A stretch of 42,665 nt of DNA from Candidatus Laterigemmans baculatus (GTDB taxonomy: Bacteria; Planctomycetota; Planctomycetia; Pirellulales; Pirellulaceae). This document shows positions 42,580-42,665 of the stretch, piece by piece (position 1 is the stretch's first letter; every line of letters starts with the position of its first letter). A program made the translations under genes and the position numbers. Location of the stretch: assembly GCF_010367455.1 (NCBI RefSeq), contig NZ_WRPR01000009.1, positions 1 through 42,665 on the forward strand, written 5' to 3'. Under the pieces are notes generated by a model that worked only from the letters and a program-made list of their open reading frames with translations, was not told where the DNA came from and did no database searches.

Positions 42580-42627
42580 GCTGAACAGCGCCACTTTGGA
42601 TTGGTTCGGAGCGGGACGGCTCGCAGA

Positions 42628-42665
42628 AAAATCGTTTAACGGCAAGCCGAAGGCGACTGCTTTTT
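42628..42665. repeat. Window-end copy of the palindromic repeat
   Basis: These 38 bases are identical to 1-38 and form the left arm of the palindrome described there; the window ends inside the element. 42580-42627 holds nothing recognised. Confidence 0.95.

Noticed and set aside
1-42665. Circular plasmid or excised element suggested by identical ends
   Set aside because: Content is chromosomal housekeeping (gyrA, truB, pepA) with no replication or mobility genes; a repeat-bounded contig is simpler.

Overview
The window looks like a 42.7 kb piece of chromosome from a planctomycete, probably Pirellulales/Rhodopirellula-like. The basis is high G+C, many planctomycete-style proteins (a membrane PQQ-type propeller with a DWPGFRGP motif, an FKBP, a squalene-hopene-type cyclase next to a DUF116-polyprenyl synthase fusion) and many palindromic intergenic repeats. 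There is no phage, plasmid, IS transposase, CRISPR, tRNA or rRNA signal. The first and last 38 bases are identical and belong to a palindromic repeat, so the window may be a contig that broke at a repeat. The lineage is inferred from gene content, not from a marker-gene search.

Layout. 1-2.5 kb: minus-strand glucose/sorbosone dehydrogenase-like protein and a secreted FKBP-type prolyl isomerase. 2.7-6.4 kb: a very large hybrid histidine kinase (membrane segments, two PAS, HisKA, HATPase, degenerate receiver, receiver, HPt). 6.5-12.9 kb: a Flp/Tad pilus locus on the plus strand: a cyclic-di-GMP-I (GEMM) riboswitch, Flp pilin, a possible 36-residue membrane peptide, CpaA/TadV prepilin peptidase, CpaB, a CpaC secretin with a His-rich tail, and CpaE/TadZ. 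The motor ATPase and inner-membrane platform genes (cpaF, tadB, tadC) are absent; the locus ends at an inverted repeat. 13-16.5 kb: UbiD-family decarboxylase (-) and leucyl aminopeptidase (+). 16.6-22.8 kb: a low-complexity secreted protein, then TruB and a YhaN-like coiled-coil ATPase (co-directional, minus strand).

23.1-24.7 kb: a soluble histidine kinase with a possible degenerate GGDEF-like domain. 24.7-30.9 kb: a BCCT transporter (-), divergent from a terpenoid cluster (+) of squalene-hopene-type cyclase, DUF116-polyprenyl diphosphate synthase fusion and chorismate-lyase-like protein. 30.9-31.4 kb: a block of REP-like repeats. 31.4-32.7 kb: a second A24 prepilin peptidase. 32.7-39.3 kb: a four-gene minus-strand operon (membrane PQQ-like propeller, lipoprotein, two dynamin-like GTPases). 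39.5-42.4 kb: gyrA with a good sigma70-like promoter, an acidic insert and two GyrA boxes.

Three signals stand out. The riboswitch in front of the pilin ties the Flp pilus to c-di-GMP. In-frame 15-bp (sometimes 18-bp) minisatellites have expanded in linkers of at least six unrelated genes. A family of inverted repeats beginning and ending in CTAG/TAG supplies the stop codons of three different genes.
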